Source: Mizugakiibacter sp. (GTDB lineage: Bacteria; Pseudomonadota; Gammaproteobacteria; Xanthomonadales; Rhodanobacteraceae). Taken from it: DNA of 64,000 nt. The DNA lies in the NCBI GenBank assembly GCA_003233305.1, contig QILI01000133.1, positions 39,861 through 103,860 on the forward strand. Direction: 5' to 3'. Made by a program: the position numbers and the translations under genes. Position 1 is the stretch's first letter; every line of letters begins with the position of its first letter. Positions 53,582 through 63,149 of the stretch are shown one piece after another. The notes beneath the pieces are model-generated. The model was given only the letters and a program-made list of their open reading frames with translations, was not told where the DNA came from and did no database searches.

Positions 53582-54469
53582 TTAGACAGTGAGAGATGGA
53601 TCTACTTTGTTTTCCAGCATTACGCAGCCTGACATCCGCCGCGTGACTTCCCGCCGTGCCGGTGATTGCAGTCGCGACAGCAGTTTCCACAGCCAGGCCC
53701 CGGATATGGTGCGCTGCAGGCGCCAGGACGCATCCCAGGTCGAGTGAAACTCGGCTTCACGCCAACCATGCGGTAAGAAAAAATCCGTGCCTTCAGGTGG
53801 CGCAAAAAGAAACGGTGCATGGCCGGCAAGTAGTATCTGCTTCCATCGCTTGCGGGTATATTTCAGAAGTTGCGGTGAGGCGAGATCAAACAGCCACCAC
53901 TTTGTGCAGGCCATAGCATGCAGATCACGGGCGAGTTCAGCAACTTGCTTGGGGCTGAGATAGACCAGCAGACCTTCTGAGATAACCATAACCGGGCCGA
54001 ATTCGGCGGCCCGCGCCAAGAGCTGTTTTCTGGCTTCGGCATCTCGTAAATCCGCAGCGACAAGTTCCAGGCTGCAGCGTGGCGTTTCGGCGCGGGTGTG
54101 TTCGCGAAAGTAGTCGATCATGTCCGGCATATCGACATGCAGCCAGCGCAGTGACGATGGAAGATCCAGGCGGTATGGCCGCGCATCCAGTCCGGCAGCA
54201 AGGTTCAGTACCGTGGCAACGCCGTTGCGGATACAACGCATCACCATTTCGTCCAGCAGCACGGTTCGCACGGTCATCGCCCAGCCCAAGGCCGGTCCTC
54301 GCGGCATCGCCTTCAAAATGACCTCACCACGCTCGCCGCCGAGCCGCCGCGCCAGTGGGTCATTGAACAAGGCATCGGGTCGTTCGCTTTCCATGGCGCG
54401 ATAGATGGCTACCCAATGGGCGGTGTCGGAGACATTACGGATTGGGTAGGCCTGCAGCGACATGGTCAT
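53582..54469 (-). CDS. Class I SAM-dependent methyltransferase, LCMT/Ppm1-like family
   Basis: About 295 residues. The family opening is RNVSDTAHWVAIYRAMESERPDALFNDPLA. The SAM-binding motif I variant is VLNLAAGLDARPYRLDLP, followed by WLHVDMPDMIDY and VISEGLLVYLSP. Members resemble leucine carboxyl methyltransferases; the bacterial substrates are mostly unknown (polyketides or small acids). Start at 54469 or 54463. It lies 31 bp after lpd and 11 bp before yhdH, so inside the minus-strand run but with no obvious metabolic link. Confidence 0.85.
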   Translation of the reverse strand: MTMSLQAYPIRNVSDTAHWVAIYRAMESERPDALFNDPLARRLGGERGEVILKAMPRGPALGWAMTVRTVLLDEMVMRCIRNGVATVLNLAAGLDARPYRLDLPSSLRWLHVDMPDMIDYFREHTRAETPRCSLELVAADLRDAEARKQLLARAAEFGPVMVISEGLLVYLSPKQVAELARDLHAMACTKWWLFDLASPQLLKYTRKRWKQILLAGHAPFLFAPPEGTDFFLPHGWREAEFHSTWDASWRLQRTISGAWLWKLLSRLQSPARREVTRRMSGCVMLENKVDPSLTV

Positions 54470-54500
54470 ACGTCGGTGGATTGAAGCAGGTGGTGGAAGT

Positions 54501-55925
54501 TCAGTTGGCGCGATGGATGGCGCGTTTGTCCACTGCCAGTGCTGCTTCATGCACCGCCTCGGAAAGGGTGGGGTGAGCATGCACAATACGGGCTAGATCC
54601 TCGGCAGCGCCCTTGAATTCCATTGTTACCACGGTCTCAGCGATCAACTCGGATACCACAGGCCCAACCATGTGGGCACCCAGCAGGCGGTCGGTCTCGG
54701 CATGAGCGATGATCTTGACCATCCCCACCGGTTCGTTCATAGCGACAGCTCGTCCTACCGCCGCAAACGGGAAGGTACCGGTCTTGTAGGGAATATTTTC
54801 TTCTTTGAGCTGTTGTTCGGTTTTACCAACCCAGGCAATTTCCGGTTCGGTGTAGATCACCCAGGGAATGGTATCGAAATCAACATGACCCGCTTTACCA
54901 GCGATCAATTCAGCGACTGCAACACCTTCCTCGGAGCCCTTGTGGGCCAGCATGGGACCGCGCACACAGTCGCCGATGGCCCAGACCCCACTCACACCGG
55001 CCCAGCAGTGCTGGTCAACCTCGATACGGCCGTGCTTATCGACCTTGATATCCAGGCTATCAGTGAGCACCCCATCGGTATAAGCACGCCGTCCCACTGC
55101 GACCAGCAGCTTGTCGACGACCAGAGTTTGATCGCCTTTCTGGTCGGTGTAGCCGATATGCACTTCATTGGCTTTGAGCTCAACCTTGCCGACTCGAGCG
55201 CCGAGGCGAATATCCAGTCCCTGTTTGGCAAATTCCTTGCGTGCGATGCGTGTGACATCCGCATCGGCAGAGCCCAGAAATTCAGGCAGGGCTTCGAGAA
55301 TGGTTACCTCCGAGCCGAGACGCTTCCATACGCTACCGAGTTCGAGCCCAATTACCCCGGCACCGATTACGCCGAAACGCTTGGGTAGGCTATCGAAATC
55401 CAGTGCCCCGGCATTATCGACAATATACTGATTATCAAATTTTGCGAACGGTAGTTCAATGGGCACCGATCCCGTAGCAATAATCACATTGGTAGCCTGC
55501 AAGCGGGTGGTCTTACCATCGGCAGCTTTCACCTCCACCACGTTGTCCGGCAGCAGCTTACCTGTTCCGAACAGTGAAGTGACCTTGTTGGCCTTGAACA
55601 GCATGCTGATACCGCCGGTGAACTGTTTGACGATCTTGTTCTTACGGCCAACCATGGTGCTGACATCGATCGAAGCGTCTTTCGTATGAATACCATGTAC
55701 CGCAAAGTTATGTGTCAGATTGTGGAACTGTCGGGATGAATCCAGCAGCGCTTTGGATGGAATGCACCCCACATTCAGGCAGGTTCCGCCCAATGCCGGC
55801 TGGTGGTCCTGACCGGTAAAATTGTCTACACAGGCTGTTTTCAAACCGAGTTGTGCAGCGCGGATGGCGGCTACGTAGCCGGCTGGGCCGGCACCAATAA
55901 CGATAACGTCGAATGACTCACTCAT
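54501..55925 (-). CDS. lpdA: Dihydrolipoyl dehydrogenase (E3)
   Basis: Re-oxidises dihydrolipoamide in 2-oxoglutarate dehydrogenase (and probably other 2-oxo acid complexes). 474 residues. FAD motif VIVIGAGPAGYVAA, redox-active disulfide in GGTCLNVGCIPSKALLDSS (Cys49/Cys54), NAD motif GVIGAGVIGLELGSVWKRLG, and catalytic His-Glu in HAHPTLSEAVHEA. AAGGA upstream supports ATG 55925. No lipoyl domain is fused. It stands third in sucA-sucB-lpd, after a 171-bp gap. Confidence 0.97.
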   Translation of the reverse strand: MSESFDVIVIGAGPAGYVAAIRAAQLGLKTACVDNFTGQDHQPALGGTCLNVGCIPSKALLDSSRQFHNLTHNFAVHGIHTKDASIDVSTMVGRKNKIVKQFTGGISMLFKANKVTSLFGTGKLLPDNVVEVKAADGKTTRLQATNVIIATGSVPIELPFAKFDNQYIVDNAGALDFDSLPKRFGVIGAGVIGLELGSVWKRLGSEVTILEALPEFLGSADADVTRIARKEFAKQGLDIRLGARVGKVELKANEVHIGYTDQKGDQTLVVDKLLVAVGRRAYTDGVLTDSLDIKVDKHGRIEVDQHCWAGVSGVWAIGDCVRGPMLAHKGSEEGVAVAELIAGKAGHVDFDTIPWVIYTEPEIAWVGKTEQQLKEENIPYKTGTFPFAAVGRAVAMNEPVGMVKIIAHAETDRLLGAHMVGPVVSELIAETVVTMEFKGAAEDLARIVHAHPTLSEAVHEAALAVDKRAIHRAN

Positions 55926-56096
55926 GATTGGATTCCTTAACATCGAAGGGCTGCGCGTAGGCGCGACGGTCTGGGGTGGCAGTAAGGTGAAGAACATAGG
56001 CCCAACGGCACCCAGCCCGAAACCAAGGGTTGGCCCGTATCAGGGGACTATGCCGCCTGTTGATTGATTCCATCATCGTTCCGGTCCGGTGGCGGG

Positions 56097-57344
56097 TCAC
56101 AGGCCGAGCAGCATGCGCTCGGGATTCTCCAGCTGATCCTTGATATCGACCAGAAATAGCACCGCGTCTTTACCATCAATGACCCGATGGTCGTAGCTGA
56201 TCGCGATGTACATCATCGGAGCGGCAACAACCTGTCCGTCTTCGACTATGGCACGCTGCTTGATCGTGTGCATGCCGAGGATAGCGCTCTGCGGAGGGTT
56301 AACGATCGGAGTGGAGAACAGTGAGCCGAACACTCCACCGTTGGTGATGGTAAAGGTGCCGCCCTGAAGTTCTTCCAGGGTCAGTCCACCCTTGCGGGCG
56401 CGACCGGCAAAATCGAGGATGTTACGTTCGATTTCGGCAAAACTCATGTTCTGGGCATCCCGTAAAACCGGGGTGACCAGTCCCCGATCGGTGGATACAG
56501 CTACCGAGATATCCTGGTAACCGTGGTAGATAATGTCGTTGCCATCTACCGATGCATTGACCAGGGGATGACGCTTCAGGGCTTCACAGGTTGCTTTGAC
56601 AAAGAAGCTCATGAAACCGAGCTTGACCTCATGGGTTTTGAGAAATTGCTCACCAAGACGCTTGCGCAAAGCCATCACCTTGCCCAGATTGATCTCATTG
56701 AATGAGGTGAGCATGGCAATCGAGTTTTTCGAATGCATTAGGCGTTCGGCAATACGCGTACGCATCCGGGTCATGGGTACGCGTTCTTCCGGTCGCGCAC
56801 CGGGGCTTGGAGTTGGTGCTGGCACTGGCGCTGGCGTAGCAGGGGTTACGGTCCGGCCGTCGCGCATAAAATTGACCAGGTCTTCCTTGGTAACGCGACC
56901 CTCACGACCGGTTCCGGGCACCTGATCCGGGTTGATTTTCTCTTCGCTGGCCAGTCGGCGTGCGGCGGGAGAGAGTGTATCAACGGCAGCAGAAGCGGTG
57001 GGTGTAGCCGGCTGGATTGCCGCAGTCTTTTCGGTTGCCGGGGTCGGGGCCGCTGTGGCCGCTGCTCCGGTGGATGGCTTACTGGTGGGGGTCGCATCCG
57101 CAACGGCACCTTCCTCAATAACGGCAAGTATCTCTTGACTGAGTACGGTTTCCCCCGTCGCCTTGACGATGGTTTTCAGCACGCCATCTACAGGGGAGGG
57201 AACTTCCAACACAACTTTGTCAGTTTCGAGATCCACCAGATTCTCGTCACGCATGACAGATTCGCCGGGCTGCTTGTGCCAGCTGGCAATGGTGGCGTCG
57301 GAAACCGATTCGGGAAGGACGGGTACTTTGACTTCAATGGCCAT
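56097..57344 (-). CDS. sucB: 2-oxoglutarate dehydrogenase E2 (dihydrolipoyl succinyltransferase)
   Basis: 415 residues. One lipoyl domain (about 1-78, lipoyl-Lys in [12 protein letters not shown]). Ala/Pro/Thr-rich linker. E1/E3-binding domain (about 121-158, [33 protein letters not shown]). Second linker, then catalytic core ending [17 protein letters not shown] (His-Asp). The core forms the 24-mer centre of the complex. AAGGA precedes the ATG at 57344. It is 53 bp downstream of sucA. Confidence 0.97.
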   Translation of the reverse strand: MAIEVKVPVLPESVSDATIASWHKQPGESVMRDENLVDLETDKVVLEVPSPVDGVLKTIVKATGETVLSQEILAVIEEGAVADATPTSKPSTGAAATAAPTPATEKTAAIQPATPTASAAVDTLSPAARRLASEEKINPDQVPGTGREGRVTKEDLVNFMRDGRTVTPATPAPVPAPTPSPGARPEERVPMTRMRTRIAERLMHSKNSIAMLTSFNEINLGKVMALRKRLGEQFLKTHEVKLGFMSFFVKATCEALKRHPLVNASVDGNDIIYHGYQDISVAVSTDRGLVTPVLRDAQNMSFAEIERNILDFAGRARKGGLTLEELQGGTFTITNGGVFGSLFSTPIVNPPQSAILGMHTIKQRAIVEDGQVVAAPMMYIAISYDHRVIDGKDAVLFLVDIKDQLENPERMLLGL

Positions 57345-57397
57345 GGCGTGGCGATCCTTGGTCGCAATTGTGAAAGGATAATAGGTTAATAAAAGGG

Positions 57398-60232
57398 TTA
57401 GTCAGTGGATTCGCTGCCCAGCGAGCCATTCAGGGCTTGCTCGACCAGCGCGTTTTGTTCAGCGAGGTGGGTCGCATAGTGGCCGGAGGCAGGGGCCGGT
57501 GAACGAGCGCGGCCCGCATAGCCCAGCTTGCGCTCGCCACAGACAGCTTGCAGGTGGTGGCGGATCTGGAACCAGGCCCCCTGATTCATGGGCTCTTCCT
57601 GACACCAGACCACGCCCTCTGAGGCCGGGAAACGTTCCAGTTCCGTATGGGTTTCCCGGCGCGGGAACGGATAAAGTTGCTCGACACGAACCAGGGCGAC
57701 ATCCTCAATGGCATGCTTTTCGGCGTATTCGAGCAGATCATAAAATACTTTTCCGGAGCACAGCACGACTCGACGGACTTTTCTGCCGGCCTTGGCAGTG
57801 GTATCCGAGATCACGCGCTGAAACTGTCCGCGGGTCAGCTGATCGAGACTGGATACAGCGCGTTTATGACGCAGCAAAGACTTGGGAGTCATCACTACCA
57901 ACGGTTTACGAACTTTACGCAACATCTGTCGACGCAGCATGTGGAAGGCCTGTGCCGGGGTGGTGGGCACGCAGACCTGCATGTTGCCGTGGGCACAAAG
58001 TTGTAGATAACGTTCCAGACGCGCCGAGGAGTGCTCGGGGCCCTGACCTTCATAGCCATGAGGCAGCAGCAGTACCAACCCCGCAAAGCGGCCCCACTTG
58101 GCCTCACCAGAGCTGACGAACTGGTCAATGACAACCTGAGCACCATTGGCGAAATCGCCAAACTGGCCCTCCCAAATGCATAAGGTATCGGGTTCTGCTG
58201 AAGCATAGCCATATTCGAAGGCCATGACTGCGGCCTCGGATAGTACCGAATCGATAATCTCGACCGGGGTGTCTTCGCGTATTCCGGTCAGCGGTACCCG
58301 GATGTGCCCGGTTTTTTGATCGTGCAATACCGCATGTCGATGGAAAAAGGTGCCACGGCCTGAGTCTTGTCCTACCAGGCGCAGCCCATGACCTTCCTCA
58401 ATGAGCGAGGCATAGGCCAGATTTTCGGCAAAGCCCCAGTCTAGTGAGAGCTCTCCCGCTGCCATCTTGCGGCGGGCCTGGTAGATTTTGGCAACCCGGG
58501 GGTGCAGGCTCAGATCGCTGGTGTCGAGGATAATTCCCGACAATCGGGCACTGCGCTCACGTGGAATACCGGTTTCTACCGGTTGATCCAGTGTTCCATC
58601 CAGATGGGGAGTCCAGTCAACTCGAAATTCATCCTGGCTTTCCTTGAGAATCTCGGCAACCTGGGCACCGGCATCGAGGCGTGACCGGTATTCCCCAACC
58701 ATGGCTTCGGCTTCGCTGGCTTCGATTACCCCACGTTCCTGTAGGTGTTGGGCATACAGAACCCTGGCAGGTGGCCGCTTGCGGATAATTTCATACATCA
58801 GTGGTTGGGTGGCAGCCGGTTCGTCCGCCTCGTTATGGCCTTGGCGCCGATAGCAGACCAGGTCCACAACCACGTCGCGGTGAAAGGTTTGCCGGTATTC
58901 AAAAGCGAGCCGGGTGCAGACCAGAACAGCTTCGGGGTCATCCCCGTTTACATGCAGTACCGGCGCATAAATCATCTTAGCAATATCGGTACAGTAGTGT
59001 GTTGAGCGAGCATCGTCCGGACGTGACGTGGTAAAGCCGATCTGGTTGTTGATCACGATGTGTACGGTGCCACCAACATGAAACCCTCGGGTTTGTGACA
59101 TATTGAGTAGCTCGGCGACGACTCCCTGAGCAGAAATCGCGGCATCACCATGAATCAGAACCGGTAAGACCTGTGCACCATATTGATCATGACGACGGTT
59201 TTGTCGAGCTCGAACCGACCCTGCGACTACCGGATCGACGATTTCCAGATGGGAGGGATTGAAGGCCAGAGCCAGGTGCAGTGGCCCGCCAGCAGTCTTG
59301 ACGTCGGCACTGAAACCAAGGTGATATTTGACATCACCTGAGTGACCAGGGTCGACGGAGTGTTCAAACTTACCTTCGAATTCGTCGAACAGTGAGCGGG
59401 GCGATTTACCCAACAGGTTGACCAGCACGTTGAGCCGGCCCCGGTGCGCCATACCAATCACCAGTTCGCGGATACCCTGTGTACCCCCTTGATGGATGAG
59501 GCTGTCGAGCATAGGGATCAGACTATCGCCGCCTTCTAGCGAGAAACGCTTCTGGCCAACGTATTTGGTATGTAGATAGCGTTCCAATCCATCGGCGGCG
59601 GTGAGTTTGCTGAGAATACGCCGTTGCTGTGCGGTACTCAGGTTGGGATTGCCTGCCGCTTTTTCCAGCCGGGTATAGAGCCAGTTGCGCTGGTCGTGAT
59701 CGGTGATATGCATGAACTCGGCACCGATCGTCGCCGTATAGGTTGACTTGAGTCGTTCGATCAGCGTTGTCAATTGCAGCCGGCGTTCACCACCGAAATT
59801 ACCTGTATCAAACTCGGTTTGCAGATCGGCCTCAGACAGTCCATGAAAACTAAGCCCGAGGTCGGGAGCAGATGGTTTTTCAGACAAGCCCAACGGATCC
59901 AGGGTGGCCGCTAGATGGCCGCGGGAACGATAGGCCGTTAGCAGTCGTAGTACGCCAGCCTGCTTACGTGCATAGGCATTGTCCTGAACTGGAGATGAGG
60001 GGGCTTGGTGGTTACTGCGTAGTTTCTGGGCGGCCTCAATGCGGGCAATGGCTGGACCATGCGGTTGATCCCCAGATTCGCGGCCTTTAAAGTCTTGAAA
60101 ATATCGCTGCCAGGTTCCCGAAACACTGTGTGGATCGCCCAGCCAACTGTCGTATAGAAACTCGACATAGGGGGCATTGCTGCCGGCAAGAGGAGAAGAT
60201 TGATAAAACTCGCGAAGCAGGTTATCGCTCAC
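57398..60232 (-). CDS. sucA: 2-oxoglutarate dehydrogenase E1
   Basis: Thiamine-diphosphate E1 subunit of the TCA-cycle 2-oxoglutarate dehydrogenase. 944 residues (E. coli 933). [30 protein letters not shown] and [15 protein letters not shown] are the conserved ThDP/Mg and active-site segments; the N-terminus ([23 protein letters not shown]) matches the E2/E3-binding helix. The start is GTG at 60232; an ATG two bases earlier is out of frame. First gene of sucA-sucB-lpd with its own promoter region. Confidence 0.97.
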   Translation of the reverse strand: MSDNLLREFYQSSPLAGSNAPYVEFLYDSWLGDPHSVSGTWQRYFQDFKGRESGDQPHGPAIARIEAAQKLRSNHQAPSSPVQDNAYARKQAGVLRLLTAYRSRGHLAATLDPLGLSEKPSAPDLGLSFHGLSEADLQTEFDTGNFGGERRLQLTTLIERLKSTYTATIGAEFMHITDHDQRNWLYTRLEKAAGNPNLSTAQQRRILSKLTAADGLERYLHTKYVGQKRFSLEGGDSLIPMLDSLIHQGGTQGIRELVIGMAHRGRLNVLVNLLGKSPRSLFDEFEGKFEHSVDPGHSGDVKYHLGFSADVKTAGGPLHLALAFNPSHLEIVDPVVAGSVRARQNRRHDQYGAQVLPVLIHGDAAISAQGVVAELLNMSQTRGFHVGGTVHIVINNQIGFTTSRPDDARSTHYCTDIAKMIYAPVLHVNGDDPEAVLVCTRLAFEYRQTFHRDVVVDLVCYRRQGHNEADEPAATQPLMYEIIRKRPPARVLYAQHLQERGVIEASEAEAMVGEYRSRLDAGAQVAEILKESQDEFRVDWTPHLDGTLDQPVETGIPRERSARLSGIILDTSDLSLHPRVAKIYQARRKMAAGELSLDWGFAENLAYASLIEEGHGLRLVGQDSGRGTFFHRHAVLHDQKTGHIRVPLTGIREDTPVEIIDSVLSEAAVMAFEYGYASAEPDTLCIWEGQFGDFANGAQVVIDQFVSSGEAKWGRFAGLVLLLPHGYEGQGPEHSSARLERYLQLCAHGNMQVCVPTTPAQAFHMLRRQMLRKVRKPLVVMTPKSLLRHKRAVSSLDQLTRGQFQRVISDTTAKAGRKVRRVVLCSGKVFYDLLEYAEKHAIEDVALVRVEQLYPFPRRETHTELERFPASEGVVWCQEEPMNQGAWFQIRHHLQAVCGERKLGYAGRARSPAPASGHYATHLAEQNALVEQALNGSLGSESTD

Positions 60233-60286
60233 ATGGTCACCAATGAGGCCGAAAAGGGAGGCATGACTTGTTGTAGTCGAGAGGTA

Positions 60287-60317
60287 ATTATACGTTCAGT
60301 CTGTTGCGCTGCGGCAA
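60287..60317 (-). promoter_or_regulatory. Possible sucA promoter
   Basis: On the minus strand a consensus -10 TATAAT (60287-60292) lies about 55 bp before the GTG start. A weak -35 TTGCCG (60312-60317) sits 19 bp further up, longer than ideal. Confidence 0.45.
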
Positions 60318-60430
60318 TAGTTGTATTTAATTAAGAGAACTCGGTTCAGATACGGGCCGCTGGATCGTGTCACCCAGGCGCCAGGTACGCATCGACAGGC
60401 TTTGCAGCAGAAGGATACTGACATGTCGTA

Positions 60431-61366
60431 TCAAAGTCCGAGGGCGCGGAACTGAACTGCTGGCACAGCGTGTTCCCAAACTTGATCGAAATAGCTACTC
60501 AGTTCGGCATGCCGCTGCGGTGCAGAGGCAGAGGTCTGGGCTTCAAAACGGTATCCGCGTTGGCGCCAGAGAAAGCCCTGGTGGTCATTGAGTAGAAAAG
60601 CTGCAGGATTGGCAAGATCCTCTTTTTCGACCGGCACCCGCACTCGCATAGCCGTGGGCAGGCGTTGGATCAGTTCGAGCAATGGATGCCCGTGACGCTG
60701 TACCGACTCGGGATCCTGAATCAGCATACGAACCTCCGCACCGCGGCCACCCAGGGCGATCTGACGTAATTGCAGAACGATTGAGGACGTATCCAGAAAC
60801 CCTGGATCAAGATCCCGAGTGAAGACAGACAGACGATGTTGGCATTCCTCCAGACGGCGGGCCAATGCCGCCAGGGTATCGTGACGGGTTTGGCATTGTT
60901 GTAGCGGAGCAACGGACTGCTGTCCAGTCACCGGTTCGAGTGTACGCCGCATCATCCGGTGGGGAATACCAGCGTCAATATAGGTGTCACCGTAGGCGAT
61001 AAAGCCGGCGTGAGTATAAAAGCCCAGAGCATGAGTTTGCGAGCCAAGTACCACGGCACACCAGTTTTGTTGCCTGGCCCGATTGACTAAGTGGGCAAGT
61101 AATGCCTTGCCGACCGCATGACCTCGCCAGGTAGCCAACACGGCCATCCGGCCGATCCGTCCATCCGGACTCAGCCTTCCGCAGCCTATCGGGTTGCCAT
61201 GCTCATCACGAGCCAGCACATGCTCGCAATGTGGATCAAGACCATCCCATTCCTCGCTTTTGGGAACGGATTGCTCATCAATAAAAACCGCAGAGCGCAC
61301 GGCACGCAGCGCATCATGGTCTTCGGACCAGATGGCTGTTGCGATGCAGAAGGAAGGATGATTCAT
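60431..61366 (-). CDS. GNAT acetyltransferase with C-terminal DUF7931-like domain
   Basis: About 311 residues. The GNAT domain (about 1-145) has the acetyl-CoA loop RMAVLATWRGHAVGKALLAHLV and GSQTHALGFYTHAGF; the opening IWSEDHDALRAVRSAVFIDEQSVP is of the YjcF/ElaA-like type. The rest (about 165-311) is a separate domain with HRLSVFTRDLDPGFLDTSSIV and VRMLIQDPESVQRHGHPLLELIQRLP, resembling DUF7931 and the PLD-like stress regions. Target unknown. Its ATG overlaps the roxA stop (ATGA), so the two are translationally coupled. Confidence 0.82.
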   Translation of the reverse strand: MNHPSFCIATAIWSEDHDALRAVRSAVFIDEQSVPKSEEWDGLDPHCEHVLARDEHGNPIGCGRLSPDGRIGRMAVLATWRGHAVGKALLAHLVNRARQQNWCAVVLGSQTHALGFYTHAGFIAYGDTYIDAGIPHRMMRRTLEPVTGQQSVAPLQQCQTRHDTLAALARRLEECQHRLSVFTRDLDPGFLDTSSIVLQLRQIALGGRGAEVRMLIQDPESVQRHGHPLLELIQRLPTAMRVRVPVEKEDLANPAAFLLNDHQGFLWRQRGYRFEAQTSASAPQRHAELSSYFDQVWEHAVPAVQFRALGL

Positions 61367-62574
61367 CGGCTTTGGCGTGGCTTGCGACCCAGGGTTAGGA
61401 CTCCAATACCCATTAATTCGTGCAGACACAAGCGGGCCGCCTTGCCGGACAAGGCCGAGTGATCGGCCGGTAAAGAAGAATAGGTACACAGTGCTTCAGC
61501 CAGGGATTCCGTGCACAGTACGGCATAACCTGAGGCGAACAGTTTGACGATGCCGGTGCTGTGCCGAATCCAGGCAAAACGTGTGAAGGGGTGGCGCACA
61601 ATCGGGCGTCCATGGGCGAGTGCCGTCACGATTTGCTCAAGGCTCGGGCAGCGGGCCGGTGGTGCAGCGGGTGCGGTACAGCGATAGCGGGTAATCATGC
61701 CACCGAACCAATTTCCTAGCTCGCCAGGATTGAGATCCCCAGCCATGGAGCCCAAAGTCGTCCGCAAACGCTCCAGTGCTTTGTTATCAATCAGCCCGAT
61801 GGCTCGGGCTGGTTGCAGGTCAGGGTCGGCGTAGCGGAGTTCTTCACCGAAAGATTCGGCCCGGTATTCAGCCAGGTCCACCAGCAGCTCCGCTACTGCG
61901 GGTGCCCGCATACTGATTGAAAAGGTCAGGCACTCGTTCTCAGCGACACCGTCATGGGGCATCCCAGGTGGTAGATAGAGCATGTCGCCCGCTTCCAGTG
62001 TCCAGCTATGAGTAGGACTGAATTGTCTAAGCAGAGGTAGCTCGACGTTGTCGCGCAATTCTGTTGAGGCTTTGTGGTGAGTATTGATCGACCAGCGCCG
62101 ACGGCCCATGCCCTGCAGTAGAAAAACATCGTATTGGTCGATATGCGGCCCTACGCCAGCCCCCGCAGTGGCATAGCTGACCATGATGTCGTCCAGCCGC
62201 CAGGAAGGTAGAAACCGGAACGGCTCGAGAAGATCAGCCACATCGGTATCCCACTTATCGACATCCTGAACCAGTAGGGTCCAGTTTTTCTCAGGCAGAG
62301 CGGCAAAAGTGGCCGTATCGAAAGGGCCTTCACGAAGTTGCCAATGATCTTGCTGGGAATCGTATTGAATAATTCGGGCCAGTGCAGTTTCCTCGCAGGC
62401 CAGACCAGCCAGGTCATTGGGACTCAGAGGGACCACGGGTGCGGGAAATGCCTTGCGAATCAACAAGGGGCGCTTTTGCCAGTATTCGCGCAGAAATCGC
62501 GAGGGAGGCATTCCCAGAGGGAGTCGGGTAGAACCGATGACTTCAAGAGGATGGGATGAGGATGACTTCTTCAT
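61363..62574 (-). CDS. roxA: RoxA/YcfD-like ribosomal protein arginine hydroxylase (JmjC/cupin)
   Basis: 2-oxoglutarate/Fe(II) oxygenase; E. coli RoxA (YcfD) hydroxylates an arginine of ribosomal protein L16. About 403 residues. The iron triad HxD...H is visible as PHIDQYDVF (His144, Asp146) and PPGMPHDG (His207). N-terminal FLREYWQKRPLLIRKAF is the family signature. A C-terminal winged-helix-like region follows. The ATG at 62574 gives MKKSSSSHPLEV; upstream frame ignored. It uses 2-oxoglutarate, the substrate of sucAB next door, but the proximity may be chance. Confidence 0.88.
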   Translation of the reverse strand: MKKSSSSHPLEVIGSTRLPLGMPPSRFLREYWQKRPLLIRKAFPAPVVPLSPNDLAGLACEETALARIIQYDSQQDHWQLREGPFDTATFAALPEKNWTLLVQDVDKWDTDVADLLEPFRFLPSWRLDDIMVSYATAGAGVGPHIDQYDVFLLQGMGRRRWSINTHHKASTELRDNVELPLLRQFSPTHSWTLEAGDMLYLPPGMPHDGVAENECLTFSISMRAPAVAELLVDLAEYRAESFGEELRYADPDLQPARAIGLIDNKALERLRTTLGSMAGDLNPGELGNWFGGMITRYRCTAPAAPPARCPSLEQIVTALAHGRPIVRHPFTRFAWIRHSTGIVKLFASGYAVLCTESLAEALCTYSSLPADHSALSGKAARLCLHELMGIGVLTLGRKPRQSR

Positions 62575-62618
62575 CCGGCGATTGTAACGGAGAGCGTGGT
62601 CTGAGGAGCAAGCGTGTG

Positions 62619-62765
62619 ATGCAGGCAAAGTCGGGTATCACGCTTGAAGATTTACTGGCCAAGGCCAGCGAGAAAACTGACCTGCCGGTGGCCCAGGAGA
62701 TGCAACAAGCCAGGGCCGACTTATTTGCCTTGTTCAACAAACCCAAACGCAAACAGCAGGCCTGA
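62619..62765 (+). CDS. Small hypothetical protein (48 residues)
   Basis: Short frame MQAKSGITLEDLLAKASEKT..., ending FNKPKRKQQA. Predicted helical and charged, soluble. GAGGAG at 62603-62608 stands about 10 bp before the ATG at 62619. It is divergent from roxA. No family recognised; the ribosome site and amino-acid composition favour a real gene, but evidence is slim. Confidence 0.45.
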   Translation: MQAKSGITLEDLLAKASEKTDLPVAQEMQQARADLFALFNKPKRKQQA

Positions 62766-63149
62766 AACCACGCACATCAAGGCAAAGCCGTGCGTGAAAA
62801 ACCATGCACGCCCGGGGCCTCCGGCGGCTTGGCGGAGGCCGCATAGAAAAAAACAGCAAATAAAAACTAAGTCCCTTAAACTTCCACTTTTAACCCGGTC
62901 AAGCCGAACAGCAAAAGTCGATAACTCAAGCCGCCTTCAGGCTCATACCTGAATTGGAAAATACTCTAGCGGTTGCACAATATACGACGCTGAAAAGTAA
63001 CCGTCGCTTACCTGCGGCCTGATTGGAGAAAATTTGGTACTTCTATCGAGTCATTTATCGGCTACTTACTGGCAATTCAGCGGCTGAGCCAAGATCGGCG
63101 GCGTGGTAGCATGGCGGCACTGATTTCCTCCCTGTTGTGAGAACGATCC
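62766..63149. other. Non-coding region upstream of the aminotransferase
   Basis: About 380 bp. CACGCAC (62769-62775) pairs with GTGCGTG (62791-62797), with inner GGC/GCC. GGCCTCCG (62816-62823) pairs with CGGAGGCC (62833-62840). An AT-rich stretch with A-runs follows to about 62960. The 62769-62840 structures probably end the small upstream gene; no T-run. No known RNA gene is recognised. Confidence 0.5.

Noticed and set aside
62840..63060. Possible structured RNA (tmRNA- or 6S-like) before the aminotransferase
   Set aside because: AT-rich with A-runs, but no tRNA-like domain, tag frame or paired architecture of known RNAs could be read.
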